A stretch of DNA of 46,362 nt from Polyangiaceae bacterium (GCA_029266615.1 JAQSWN010000042.1:1-46362), one strand, 5' to 3'. Shown: positions 32,261-41,615, counted from the first letter of the stretch. Made by a program: numbers and translations. Notes: generated by a model from the sequence alone, not told the origin.

Positions 32261-33858
32261 ATGGGAATGGGAACACGACACGGGCGGAGACTTCGTCCGG
32301 CGGCGCTGGTGGTAGCGGCCGCCTCTTGCTTGGCCGGTCTGGCGGGCTGCGGCGGGCGCTCCGACCTGCTCGACCCGTTTCAGAGTGAGATTTCGAACGC
32401 GTCAGGCGCAGGCGCGAGCACGTTCGGCGGGCAGGGCGGCGCCGTGGGGCAAGGCGGCACGTTCGAGATGGGCGGCACCTTCGCGATAGGCGGCAAAGTC
32501 GGCGGTGCGGGAACGCCCGGTACCTCGGGGACGAGTGGAGCCGGTCAGGCGGGTGAGCCGAGCATGTGCCAACTCTCGCCGTTGGACTGCGCGATGGCGA
32601 GCGAGCCGGAGTGCCTAGCGGGCAGGCGCCCCTGCGCGGGCAGCATCGCTTCCTACGAACGGTGGGACACGACCCAGTATTCTTACATGACGGACGTCGC
32701 CGTCGGTCGCGACGACCGGGTCGCGGTCACGGGCTATCATGTCGGCACGACCTCGTTCGGGCGCTTCGTGTTCACGTCGGAGCCGACGCCCACTCAAGCG
32801 CATGGTCAACGCGCGTACGTGGCGTCTTTCGATCGCAACGAGACGCTCGAGTGGGTCGCGCTCGACCACGGCCCGGTCGAGAGCAGCGGCGTCTCCCTAG
32901 CGTTGGCCGCGAATGGCGACACGTTGCTGCAGACTCAGCACCTGTACTCGAGCACCACCGGCGCGAGCTTGATGCGTATGAGTGCGCTCGGCGAGGCGGT
33001 GTCGCGCGTCGACTGGGGCAAGGCGAGCGCGCTGCTGCAGACGGCGCTCGCCTTGGATAACGACGGTCGCATCTGGCTGGGCGGCACCTTCACGGGCGCG
33101 CTCGGTTACCCCGGAACCACGCTGACTACGGCAGGGGAAGGAGACGGCTACCTGCTGCAGTTGGATGACAACGGGGAGCCGCTGAACGCCGTGCTCGTAA
33201 CCCCCAAGCGCTTCACTCGCAGCACGTTGAAAAATCTGATCGTGGACGACGAAGACTCCGTGTTGGCCGTGGGATCCGCGTGGAATGACCACGGCGAATA
33301 CGTCAGCGTGCTGCGTAAATTCTCCGCTAACGCGGAGCTGCTCTTGGAAAAAGAGCTTGGACGTAATCTGAACCTCACCCACGTCATCGTCGATCGCCAG
33401 ATGCGCTTCACGCTGATCGGTTCTTTCCATGGCGCGTTCGAGAACGAAGGCGAGCGGTTCGAAGCGGCCACGAACGACCTTTGGCTCGCTCAATACTCGC
33501 GCGACGGCGAGCTGCTCTGGCAAAAAGCGTACGTGGGGCCCGCGTATGTGAGCGCGGCAACCATTGACCCCTTTGGCAACATCATCGTCGCCGGTAGCGG
33601 ATCCGGGCTGATCGTTGGTTCGCGAGTCCTTGCCTCCGATCACGAGGCGGGCGACCTCTCGTTCGTGCTGAAGCTGCGCGCGAATGGGACCGATGTTTGG
33701 GCGCAGAAGCTGGACGGCTACGGAGTTTGCCCGGAGTCGCGACCGACAGCCAAGGCCGCATCTGGCTCGTGGGCTCCTTCAGCGACAGCGTGTGGCTGGG
33801 CGAAGACGAACTGCGCAGCCCGGCCGACACCGGGCTGCTCGTCCGTTTGGAGCCATAG
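32261..33858 (+). CDS. Propeller-like lipoprotein with late frameshift
   Basis: Starts at ATG 32261 with a signal peptide ending in lipobox GLAGC and a long Gly-rich linker. The rest (about residue 130 on) is a repeated SBBP/Kelch-like propeller of exported proteins: VAVGRDDRVAVTGY, LALDNDGRIWLGGTFTGAL, LIVDDEDSVLAVGSAW, ATIDPFGNIIVAGSG. Near 33727-33735 the frame breaks. The pattern-fitting end, VATDSQGRIWLVGSFSDSV...GLLVRLEP, is in the next frame and stops at TAG 33856-33858. The uncorrected frame runs on to 33871 with unlike residues. One extra C in GTTTGCCCGG would restore a single ~532-residue protein. So either a sequencing indel or a fresh mutation. Three bases separate it from the convergent gene. 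Confidence 0.72.
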
Positions 33859-33861
33859 GGC

Positions 33862-35349
33862 TCAGCAGTAGCGGAGCCGCACCTTGTACGTCACCTTCGT
33901 CTTGCCGCGCGCCGGCACCTTCACCTCGAAGGTGAACGTCCCCGCGTCTTTCTTGACGTAAGGAATGGAAGACTCGACGACGGTCCAATCGCCGCCAATT
34001 GGCTCGTAGTCTTCGACGACGACGGGCGTGTCCTTGTGATTGCGAAGCTCGACTTCCCAGCTGCTTTCAGAGCTGCAGTTGCCGAGAGCGCGCCACTCGG
34101 TCTGCTTGCGGTCGCCCACGACGTCGAAGGCTTCACCCATCTTCACGCGCAGCTTTTCGTCCCGCGGGGTGTGGTCGATTTGGTCTTCGCCCACGAACTG
34201 CTTGGCGCCGCTCTTGTCTGCCTTGTAAACGCGCAGGGTGCCTTTCGGCAGCGGGATGCCGAGCTTGTTCTGCTCTTCGTTCTTGAAGTCCAAGTAGACG
34301 CCGACCTTCTGGTTCGACTGAATCTGCCCGTACTGGCCCCGGAACCAGTACTGCTGCCCGTAAAAGATGAGCTTCTTGTCGATCTTGATGCCGTCGGCCT
34401 CGAGCAAGCTGACTTGCTTCTGCTCGTTTTGCAGGAGCGTGGTCGGGCGGCCCAGCGTGTACATGTGGTACTCGAAGAGGCCCTGTTCGCTGAACTGCGC
34501 GCCGCCCATGGGAGCTGCGGCGGGGACGGCCATACCTTCGGACTTGTACTGGCGCTGGGGCTGCACGCGGTTCACGTCCCCGGCGACGAGCTTGAGCTCC
34601 GCGTTCTTGTAGCTGGCTCCAGATTGGTTCACGAGCGTGACCCAGCCTTGCAAGGCCCCGACCGTGTCCTGTTCGTTCACGACGAGCACGTAGTCCGCGC
34701 TCCAGCTCAGGTTCTGGGTGAGGTAGCTCACCTCCACGGTTTGTTGCGCTTTTTGGCTCTGAACGAGCCACATGAGCGTCGGCTTGGCGATCAAGTTGTC
34801 CGGCACTTGCGAGAACGCGTAGCGCGCCGGGTAGCCGAACGTGACCTCACCGTTGAGGCGCAGGATCGGTTGTTGATCGTTGACGCTCAGGAGCTCCGCG
34901 TCCGCCGCTTCTTCTTTACCGGTGGCTTCGTGGTAGCGGTAAGTGCGAATCTTCTTACCGACGAATTTTTCGAGCAAGGTTTGCGGCGTGAGCAAGTCGT
35001 ACCGGTAGTTTTGCTCGAGCACGCTGATCGCGCCCGGCGCCGTCAGTGATTTGATGGCCACCGTCTGGGGCTGGATGTTGGCCGCGACGTCGCGGAACTC
35101 CAGCGCGACTTGGCCGGTGCCGAGCGAGGCGAGCTCGCGCACCTCGCGCACGACGCCGAAGTTCTGGTTGTACACGGTAATGCTCACGGCTTTGCGATCC
35201 GCCTCGGTGGAGGTCTGCTGCGCGGGAAGCTTGGCGGTGGGCGCCGCAACCGCCGGCTGAGGGGGAGCCTTGGCGGTTTGAGCGAACGCCGGAGCCGCCG
35301 CAACCAGCGCGACGGACGAAACGAAGCCGCGAACGAAAGTGGTTTTCAT
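33862..35349 (-). CDS. DUF4139 protein, secreted paralog
   Basis: 495 residues from ATG 35349 (an ATG two codons earlier is also possible). Cleavable signal peptide, SVALVAAAPAFAQ. The family pattern begins with KAVSITVYNQNFGVVREVREL, continues through NYRYDLLTPQTLLEKFVG and SYLTQNLSWSADYVLVVNEQD, and ends in VKVPARGKTKVTYKVRLRYC, a C-terminal Cys. DUF4139 proteins are beta-rich envelope proteins of unknown biochemistry. It is the downstream member of a tandem pair; the neighbour at 35367-36827 is a close paralog, and 17 bases separate them, so they are one operon. The paralog is lipid-anchored while this one is predicted to be soluble in the periplasm. Confidence 0.85.
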   Translation of the reverse strand: MKTTFVRGFVSSVALVAAAPAFAQTAKAPPQPAVAAPTAKLPAQQTSTEADRKAVSITVYNQNFGVVREVRELASLGTGQVALEFRDVAANIQPQTVAIKSLTAPGAISVLEQNYRYDLLTPQTLLEKFVGKKIRTYRYHEATGKEEAADAELLSVNDQQPILRLNGEVTFGYPARYAFSQVPDNLIAKPTLMWLVQSQKAQQTVEVSYLTQNLSWSADYVLVVNEQDTVGALQGWVTLVNQSGASYKNAELKLVAGDVNRVQPQRQYKSEGMAVPAAAPMGGAQFSEQGLFEYHMYTLGRPTTLLQNEQKQVSLLEADGIKIDKKLIFYGQQYWFRGQYGQIQSNQKVGVYLDFKNEEQNKLGIPLPKGTLRVYKADKSGAKQFVGEDQIDHTPRDEKLRVKMGEAFDVVGDRKQTEWRALGNCSSESSWEVELRNHKDTPVVVEDYEPIGGDWTVVESSIPYVKKDAGTFTFEVKVPARGKTKVTYKVRLRYC

Positions 35350-35366
35350 AGCCATTTTTCCAACAA

Positions 35367-36827
35367 TCAGCAGTAACGAACACGTACCCGATAAGAGATT
35401 TTGCTGGCGCCGCGCGCGGGCACCTTCACGTCGAAACGGAACGTTCCCGCGTCGACTTTGACGAACGGCTGGCTGTGCTGGAGCACCTGCCAATCACCGC
35501 CGACCGGCTCATTCACCTCCACTGACACTTCCGTGTCCTTGTGGTTCCGGAGCTCGACCTCGAAAGCGCTCTCGCTGATGCAGCTGCCGACCTGCGACCA
35601 CTCCTTCTGCACCCGGTCACCGACGACGTCGAAAGCGTCGCCCACTTTGAGCTCGAGCTTTTCGTCCCGCGGCGTGTGGTCGATGGCGTCTTCGCCCACG
35701 AACTGCAGTGCGCCGCTCTTGTCCGCCTTGTAGAGGCGGACGGTGCCCTTGGGGAGCGGCATACCGAGCCGGTTCTTCTCGCTGTTGTCGATACTGACGA
35801 ACACGCCCACCTTTTGATTCTGTGCAAGCTGCCCGTAGCGACCGCGATAGAAGTGCGGCTCGCTCCCGAAGACGAGCTTCTTGCTGACGCCGATGCTCTC
35901 GGCGCTCAGGAGCGACACCTGCTTCGTCTCTTTGTCCAGCAACGTCGTGGCGCGCTCGAGCGAGTACAGGTGGTACTCGAACAAGCCCTCTTCCTTGAAC
36001 TGCGGCTTGTCCTGCGCGGCCTCCTCGCGCATCGCCATGTCGTAGGCGACGGGCTCCGGCGCCTGCGGCTGCACGCGGTTCACATCGCCGGCCACGAGCC
36101 GTAGGGCTGCGTTCTCGTAGCTGGTTCCGCTGCGATTATCGAGCGTGACCCAGCCTTGCAAATCGGCTTGCGTGTCGGCTTCGTTCAGCTTGAGCACGTA
36201 GTCGGCGCGCCAGTTCAAGTTGTGGGTGAGGTACGTCACCTCCACCTCTTGCTCCGCGCGGTCGCTCTCCAGGAGCCAAACCAACGTCGGCTTGTCGAGC
36301 AGGTTGCTCGGCACGTCCGCGAAGCCGAAGCGGCCTTGAAAGTTCGTCGTCACCTCGCCGTCGATGCGGAGGGTGACGCCGCCTTCTACGCTCAGCACCT
36401 CCGCGGTCTTCTTCTCTTCCGTCCCCGTCTTCTCGTTGTAACGGTAGACGTTGATGCTGCGGCCGACATACTTTTCGAGCAGCTTCGCCGGCGTGAGCAA
36501 GTCGTAGCGGTAGTTCTGCTCCAGCACCTCGAAGACCGCGCCCTTCGTCGCGCTGTGCAGCCGCACCGTCTCCGGTTGGATGTTGGCGGAGACGTCCTTG
36601 AAGGAGAGCTCTACGCGGCCGGCGCTGAGCTTCAGCCGGCGCGTGTCGCGGACGACGCCGAAGTTCTGATTGTAGACGGTGACGGCAACCGCTTTCCGAT
36701 CCGCCTTGTCGCTCTGCCGCGCGAGGGTCGGTCCCGATGACGGAGGCTTTGGTTGTAGCTGGCAAGCGGTCAGTAAACCGGCGGCGGCCAGCGCGCCCCG
36801 GGACCTTGGACCAATTTGAAGCATCAT
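35367..36827 (-). CDS. DUF4139 protein, lipoprotein paralog
   Basis: 486 residues from ATG 36827 (MMLQIGPRSRGALAAAG); the frame is open upstream, but the signal peptide fixes the start. Lipobox LLTAC, so lipid-anchored. It is collinear with the downstream paralog over its whole length: KAVAVTVYNQNFGVVRDTRRL, NYRYDLLTPAKLLEKYVG, YLTHNLNWRADYVLKLNEAD, GEDAIDHTPRDEKLELKVG and the C-terminal RVRVRYC. The two clearly arose by tandem duplication. First gene of the pair; the 217 bases upstream (36828-37044) carry its promoter and that of the divergent cytochrome. Function unknown. Confidence 0.85.
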   Translation of the reverse strand: MMLQIGPRSRGALAAAGLLTACQLQPKPPSSGPTLARQSDKADRKAVAVTVYNQNFGVVRDTRRLKLSAGRVELSFKDVSANIQPETVRLHSATKGAVFEVLEQNYRYDLLTPAKLLEKYVGRSINVYRYNEKTGTEEKKTAEVLSVEGGVTLRIDGEVTTNFQGRFGFADVPSNLLDKPTLVWLLESDRAEQEVEVTYLTHNLNWRADYVLKLNEADTQADLQGWVTLDNRSGTSYENAALRLVAGDVNRVQPQAPEPVAYDMAMREEAAQDKPQFKEEGLFEYHLYSLERATTLLDKETKQVSLLSAESIGVSKKLVFGSEPHFYRGRYGQLAQNQKVGVFVSIDNSEKNRLGMPLPKGTVRLYKADKSGALQFVGEDAIDHTPRDEKLELKVGDAFDVVGDRVQKEWSQVGSCISESAFEVELRNHKDTEVSVEVNEPVGGDWQVLQHSQPFVKVDAGTFRFDVKVPARGASKISYRVRVRYC

Positions 36828-37044
36828 CTTCGCTCTCAACGCAGCACCCTCCCGACGCTTACGGTCGCAGGAAAGATCTACGAACTCGCAACTTTCTGTG
36901 TCGTTGTAACCCAACGCAGATGTCGACGTGGCCTCCCCAGGGAAAGATGGTTGGATAACTGGCGCAACTGGGTTGCCGTCCGGCTGCAAATCGTCCAAAC
37001 CAAGGCCGTCCCACACTTTTTAGGAGCCTGACGGGTCAACCAAG

Positions 37045-37706
37045 ATGAAGAAGATGCACTGGCTGGGAGTTATCGCGACGAGCCTTATTTCGGCGAGCAC
37101 ATTGGCAGGCTGTTCGGGGGTGGCACGGGTGGCGGCAGCAGCAACATGGGCGTGCAGCTGACGGCCCCTGCGTCGTATGTCTTCCTGTCAGCGGCCGAGG
37201 CTCCCGCCGGCGCGGCCGCGCCCAGCGGGTACAGCGCCATGGCAACCTCGTGCGTCACCTGTCACGGGTCCAACGGTCAAGGTGTGGACCCGATCTTCCC
37301 CGAGATTCGCCACACGCCCCCTGACTTTTTCAAGGCTGTCGTCCGCGCCGGGCGCAAGGATCACAAAGGTGACCCAACCGGCATGCTGGCCTTCGATGCG
37401 ACCAAGATCAGCGACGCGGATCTGGAAGCGGTCTCCGCGTGGCTCGTCGGGCTACCCAAGCCGACCACCGGCGAAGGCCTCTACCGTTCGATGTGCGGCA
37501 ACTGCCACGGCCCGAAGATGGCCACCGGCGGCGGCTCGCCGATCAAGATCCAGGGCGCCAGCATCGCGAACGTCGATAAGTTCGTGCGCATGGGCGGCAG
37601 CGGCACGGACGTGAACGATCGTCTGAAGTACATGCCCAAGTACGACACCACGCTCCTGACGGACGCGGAGCTCACGCTCATCAAGCAGTTCATCGGCGCG
37701 ATCTGA
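37045..37706 (+). CDS. Diheme c-type cytochrome lipoprotein with early frameshift
   Basis: The signal peptide and lipobox (MKKMHWLGVIATSLISAST, LAGC) start at ATG 37045, but that frame closes at about 37161. The mature protein is in the next frame: a Gly-rich linker (GGTGGGSSNMGVQ), then two heme sites, CVTCH and CGNCH, each followed by a Met candidate ligand (GMLAF; KYMPKYD). A single missing G in the run TTCGGGGGTGG (about 37118-37124) would join the two parts into a ~220-residue protein, so an indel error is likely. If the break is real, translation could begin at ATG 37146, without a signal peptide, and heme attachment would fail. The role is electron transfer outside the cytoplasm. A strong hairpin follows. 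Confidence 0.78.
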
Positions 37707-37721
37707 GCCTCTTGGCGCGGC

Positions 37722-37747
37722 CAGTGGCCGGCGCTTGCCGGCCACTG
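37722..37747 (+). terminator. Hairpin between cytochrome gene and proB
   Basis: A perfect 11-base stem (CAGTGGCCGGC with GCCGGCCACTG) with a GCTT loop, 15 bases after the cytochrome stop. No T-run on the plus strand. It likely separates the cytochrome transcript from proB. Confidence 0.6.
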
Positions 37748-37770
37748 CTGCCCCGCGCTATTGACGCGCC

Positions 37771-38853
37771 GTGACCGCACGTAGCGAGCTCCAAAACTCA
37801 CGGCGCATCGTCATCAAGGTCGGCTCCAAGGCGCTGGCCGGCGACGGTGACCTCCAGCGGAAGTTCGCGGAGGAGCTCGCCGGCTTGGCCAAGCCGAAGC
37901 GCGGCTTCGTCGTCGTCACGAGCGGGGCCATCGCGTTCGGGATGAGCCGCCTCGGCTATCGAACGCGGCCGAAGGAAACCGGCAAGCTGCAAGCGGCGGC
38001 GGCGGCGGGCCAGAGCGTGCTGATGCGCCGCTGGGACGAAGCCTTCAGCGCCGTCGGCCTGACGGTGGCGCAAGTGCTGCTGACGCACGACGACTTGGCG
38101 GACCGTGAGCGCGTGAACAACGCGCGAGACGCGTTCGCGGAGCTGCTGGACGCGGGCGCCATTCCCGTCGTCAACGAGAACGACACCGTGTCGACAGCGG
38201 AGATTCGGCTGGACAACGACCAGCTCGCGGCGATGGTCGCGCCGCTCGTATCTGCGGACTTGCTGGTGCTGTGTACGGACGTGGAGGGCGTGCTGGACAA
38301 GAACGGCAAGCGCATCTCCATGATGAGCGACGACGCGGAGCTGGGCACGGTCGTGCAGACTGGCGCCCGCCTCGGGAGCGGCGGCATCCACAGCAAGCTG
38401 GACGCCGCGAACAAGGCTTGCCACTCCGGAGCCTCGGTGGTCATTGCTTCGGCGGCTCGCCCGAATGTCATTCGCGACATCGTCGCGGGGGAGGATGTAG
38501 GCACTCTGGTGCCGCGCCGTGCCCCCCTGCGCGCTCGGCACCATTGGATTGCGTACACGCTGCGCCCGCGCGGAGCCGTGTTGGTGGACGCTGGCGCCGA
38601 AAAAGCACTGCGCGGCGGGAAAAGCAGCCTCTTGCCGGTGGGCGTGCTGGGCGTCCGAGGCGAGTTCAACGTGGGCGACGCAGTGAAGCTGGTCGGTCCC
38701 GACGGCGCGGAAATCGGCCGTGGTCTCACGCGTTTGGGCGCGCTGGACGTGGCGCGCGCCGCCGGCAAGCCGCTCGCGGAGTTGGAGCTCGCGTTTCCGG
38801 GAGATGCCCAAGAGCTCGTGGTCGTCCATAAAGACGACCTCGTGCTGAGTTGA
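37771..38853 (+). CDS. proB: Glutamate 5-kinase
   Basis: 360 residues from GTG 37771. Cytoplasmic enzyme that phosphorylates glutamate to glutamyl-5-phosphate, the first step of proline synthesis. The amino-acid-kinase domain covers about 1-260, with IVIKVGSKAL, VVVTSGAIAFGMSRLG, PVVNENDTVSTAEIRLDNDQ, LLVLCTDVEGVLD and GSGGIHSKLDAANKAC. The C-terminal ~85 residues are a PUA domain (RGAVLVDAGAEKALRGGKS, FNVGDAVKL), so this is the full-length GK-PUA form. proA is not adjacent, so the pathway genes are not in one operon here. The protease gene lies about 90 bases downstream. Confidence 0.95.
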   Translation: MTARSELQNSRRIVIKVGSKALAGDGDLQRKFAEELAGLAKPKRGFVVVTSGAIAFGMSRLGYRTRPKETGKLQAAAAAGQSVLMRRWDEAFSAVGLTVAQVLLTHDDLADRERVNNARDAFAELLDAGAIPVVNENDTVSTAEIRLDNDQLAAMVAPLVSADLLVLCTDVEGVLDKNGKRISMMSDDAELGTVVQTGARLGSGGIHSKLDAANKACHSGASVVIASAARPNVIRDIVAGEDVGTLVPRRAPLRARHHWIAYTLRPRGAVLVDAGAEKALRGGKSSLLPVGVLGVRGEFNVGDAVKLVGPDGAEIGRGLTRLGALDVARAAGKPLAELELAFPGDAQELVVVHKDDLVLS

Positions 38854-38943
38854 GTCGCGCGCACATCAGCGCACCTTCTCCAAAATCGCAGCCAAGATTA
38901 TTCTGCGTTTGGTGTCGGAACATTCCGCACGCGGCCGTTGTCC

Positions 38944-39813
38944 ATGCATGCCTCCGCACATGGGGTCCCCGACTTGAGCAAGTTGAGCCCGCCCTTGGGG
39001 GTAGTGTGTCTCGGGCTCGCGCTCGCCCTCTTGGGTTGCTCTGGTTTGCCGTTCGTCGGCAAAGCTCCAGCGCAAGCGCCGCGCCCCGCGTCCGCCCCCG
39101 CGCCCAGCTTGCCGCCTTCGGTGGAGCTGCCGTTCGTGCTCAGCAGCAAGGACGACTTCGTGGTGCGCCTCGTCATCGGCAGTGTCACCTGCTCCGGTGC
39201 GCTCATCGACAACGACCGCGTGCTGACCGCCCACCATTGCATCTCTGCCCGCTCTGCCCAGGGGGAAATGCTCGCGCGGGACGTGAAAGCCGAAGACATT
39301 CGCGTGGAGCTCGGGGGCGAAGACTTGCCCTGGGGTGAGGCGGGCGTGCGCGCCATCGTCGCGCCCACCTGCGGCTACGCCGCGGGCGACGGAGACATCG
39401 CGATTCTCCTCTTGGATCGGCCGCTCATCGGCATGGAGACTCGGGCCGCCCGGATCGACGCGCCGCCCAGCTTGAAGGAGACCATCACTCCCATCGGTTT
39501 TGGCCGCTGCACCCTGTCCACCGACGCCCTTCACCGCCGAAAGCGCGCCCTCGCCACCATCGACACCCTGTCCGACGCCAGGTTCCGCGCGACCGCGTCG
39601 ATTTGCCCGGGTGACTCGGGCGGCCCCGTCATGAGCGACTCGGGGGAGGTGCTCGGGGTCATCTCCGCCGCGGTCATGGACTCCGACGAGCGCACCGTGG
39701 GCCGCGCCGAATTCACGCGTCTGGACCGCTTTCGCGCCCTGTTCGCCCGCGCCCAAGCGGTCGCGAGTGGGCAAAGCCCGGCGGAGCTGCCGCCCGTGGA
39801 CTGCGCCCGCTAG
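38944..39813 (+). CDS. Trypsin-like serine protease lipoprotein
   Basis: 289 residues from ATG 38944 (a TTG two codons upstream is possible). Signal peptide with lipobox LALLGC, then a Pro/Ala linker. The S1-type protease domain has the complete triad: His in VLTAHHC (about residue 97), Asp in DGDIAILLL (about 151) and Ser in CPGDSGGPV (about 224). Cysteines next to the His and Ser and in SVTCSG fit trypsin-like disulfides. The substrate pocket residue cannot be assigned reliably. Predicted to be lipid-anchored facing the periplasm or outside; role in envelope protein turnover or secreted digestion is open. Confidence 0.87.
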   Translation: MHASAHGVPDLSKLSPPLGVVCLGLALALLGCSGLPFVGKAPAQAPRPASAPAPSLPPSVELPFVLSSKDDFVVRLVIGSVTCSGALIDNDRVLTAHHCISARSAQGEMLARDVKAEDIRVELGGEDLPWGEAGVRAIVAPTCGYAAGDGDIAILLLDRPLIGMETRAARIDAPPSLKETITPIGFGRCTLSTDALHRRKRALATIDTLSDARFRATASICPGDSGGPVMSDSGEVLGVISAAVMDSDERTVGRAEFTRLDRFRALFARAQAVASGQSPAELPPVDCAR

Positions 39814-39870
39814 TCGTTCACAAACGCGCGGCACCGCGCGCGCTTGGGCTAGACTGCGAGTTCCGGCCTC

Positions 39871-40515
39871 ATGCGAAAAATGTTTCGCTTCCTGTTCTGG
39901 GTCGCGCTCATCGTCGGCGTCTTCATCGGCCTACTGCGCGCCACCGCCATCCGTTGGTGGCGCGTGCCTCACGACGATCAGTACCTGACCGCATCCATTT
40001 CCCCGAGCCTGCGCCCGGGAGACCTGATCTTGCTGTGGCGTCTCACCAAGCCCGGGTTCGGGGATCTGGTGATGTGTCCCGAGCCGGGCCATCCCGAGCG
40101 CGTCGTCGTCGGACGGCTCGTCGGCGAGGCGCGCGACGACCTCGAGCTGGCCGGCTCGAACATCACCATCAACCGCAAGTCGCAGACGGACGAAGGCAAC
40201 TGCACGATGCGCAACTTCAAGGAGCGGAGCCCCGCGACGGGCATCGAGACCGAGCAGAGCTGCTCGATGGAGGAGCTCGGCGGCGGCGTTCACATGCGCG
40301 GCGACATTCCCGGAACCATGCTCCCGCCCGCGCCCCTGAAGACGACCGTGCCCCAAGGTATGGTGTGGCTGGTGAGCGACAACCGCCTCTTCCCCTATGA
40401 CTCGCGCGACTTCGGGCCCGTCCCACGCGATACCTGCACGGAGACCGTGTTCTTCCGCCTCGTGGGGGCGCGCGGCTTTTTCGACGCTAGCGCCCGGAAT
40501 CAGTACATTCGTTGA
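39871..40515 (+). CDS. Signal peptidase I-like (S26) protein, catalytic lysine missing
   Basis: 214 residues from ATG 39871. One N-terminal TM helix (FLFWVALIVGVFIGLL), then a periplasmic domain with S26 boxes: ASISPSLRPGD (box B, Ser 42), VVVGRLVGEARDDLEL (box D) and MVWLVSDNRLFPYDSRDFG (box E with the SDN and DSRDFG landmarks). In active LepB, box D reads IKRxVGxPGD. Here the Lys position holds Gly 81 while the following Arg, Val-Gly and Asp are kept. The Ser/Lys dyad therefore looks incomplete, so this may be an inactive or altered relative of LepB, not the housekeeping enzyme. Three to four cysteines in the middle are unusual. Same strand as the protease gene. Confidence 0.78.
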   Translation: MRKMFRFLFWVALIVGVFIGLLRATAIRWWRVPHDDQYLTASISPSLRPGDLILLWRLTKPGFGDLVMCPEPGHPERVVVGRLVGEARDDLELAGSNITINRKSQTDEGNCTMRNFKERSPATGIETEQSCSMEELGGGVHMRGDIPGTMLPPAPLKTTVPQGMVWLVSDNRLFPYDSRDFGPVPRDTCTETVFFRLVGARGFFDASARNQYIR

Positions 40516-40613
40516 GCCGGCCGGGAGGCGGCCGAGCGGCGGTACAGCGGCAATGACGGCGACGTCGCGGGACGGCGGTGCGGGAACGTTTTGCCGTTCG
40601 CGGAAGGGGGAGT

Positions 40614-41615
40614 ATGGAAAGGACGTTCATGCAGCTCGGATCGCTGGATGTCGGAATCGTCTGCGGACGCTGCGACGCCTTCAACCCCATGGGTGAGGCG
40701 ACTTGCAGCAGCTGCGGCCATGACATCTCGCTCTTGCCGGCCCACAAGCCGGCTTCCCATCCGGGCGAAATTGTTGGAGGCTTCGGAGCAGCGAGGGACA
40801 ACCTCGCAGCCTCGAGGATCGAGGAGGAGCGGATGGATCAAGCCAGGTATTACGTCTGCGAGTCGTGCCAGACCCCCGTGCCGAGCGGGCACAAGTTCTG
40901 CGGTCGCTGCGGCAGCCCCGTGCCGGAAGCGATGATGCATCTGCACGCAGAGTTCTACGGTGACATGCAGGATCCCGCGAAGGCGCGGCTCATCCTCATC
41001 CGCGGCGAGGGCATGGATGGGCTCTCGTACCACCTCAAGGCGGACCAGCACCTGCTCGGTCGCCAAGGGCAGCTCGAGTTTCCGGATGACCACTTCATCT
41101 CGCCCAAGCACGCGAATTTCTTCTACCGCGACAACCGCTTGGTCGTTCGGGACGAAGGCTCGCTCAACGGCATCTACTTCCGCATTCGCGGCTCCGTAGA
41201 GATCAGCCCCGGCGATCAGATCGTCGTCGGCGAGCAAGTGTTCCGCTTGGACCCGACCCCCAAAGCGTCGGACGGCGCGGATCCGGACGGCACGTTCTTC
41301 TACTCGTCACCGAAGTACCCGAGCGCCTTCCGCCTCAACCAACTGCTCGAAGGCGGCGCTACCGGCATGACGATCTGCGCGCGCGGTAACTCGCTGCAAA
41401 TCGGCCGTGAAGACGGGGACCTCAATTTCCCCGGGGACATGTTCATGTCCGCCAAGCACGCCACGGTGGAGGAGAAGGACGGCAAGTTCCTCCTCACGGA
41501 CTTCGACAGCCGCAACGGCACTTACCTGCGACTGAAAGCGGAGCGCGCGCTGGATCACGGCGACTACGTGTTCATCGGCAAGAAGCTGCTGCGCGTCGAG
41601 CTGAACGCCAACTGA
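40614..41615 (+). CDS. Zinc-ribbon and double FHA-domain protein
   Basis: 333 residues; ATG 40614 is chosen for the GAAGGGGGA just upstream. Two zinc ribbons occupy the N-terminal third: CGRCDAFNP...CSSCG and CESCQTPVP...CGRCGS. Two FHA domains follow, at about 120-215 and 240-330. They carry the expected Gly-Arg, Ser-x-x-His and Asn-Gly landmarks: LLGRQ / SPKHANFF / GSLNGIYF and QIGREDGD / SAKHATVEE / SRNGTYLRL. FHA domains bind phosphothreonine, so this is a likely reader of Ser/Thr kinase signalling such as the CHASE kinase in this window; that link is speculative. Cytoplasmic. A strong hairpin follows. Confidence 0.88.
   Translation: MERTFMQLGSLDVGIVCGRCDAFNPMGEATCSSCGHDISLLPAHKPASHPGEIVGGFGAARDNLAASRIEEERMDQARYYVCESCQTPVPSGHKFCGRCGSPVPEAMMHLHAEFYGDMQDPAKARLILIRGEGMDGLSYHLKADQHLLGRQGQLEFPDDHFISPKHANFFYRDNRLVVRDEGSLNGIYFRIRGSVEISPGDQIVVGEQVFRLDPTPKASDGADPDGTFFYSSPKYPSAFRLNQLLEGGATGMTICARGNSLQIGREDGDLNFPGDMFMSAKHATVEEKDGKFLLTDFDSRNGTYLRLKAERALDHGDYVFIGKKLLRVELNAN

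Noticed and set aside
36828..37044. Distant AACCCA/TGGGTT complement between the DUF4139 and cytochrome genes taken as an operator
   Set aside because: The arms are short and about 70 bases apart, so chance is likely.
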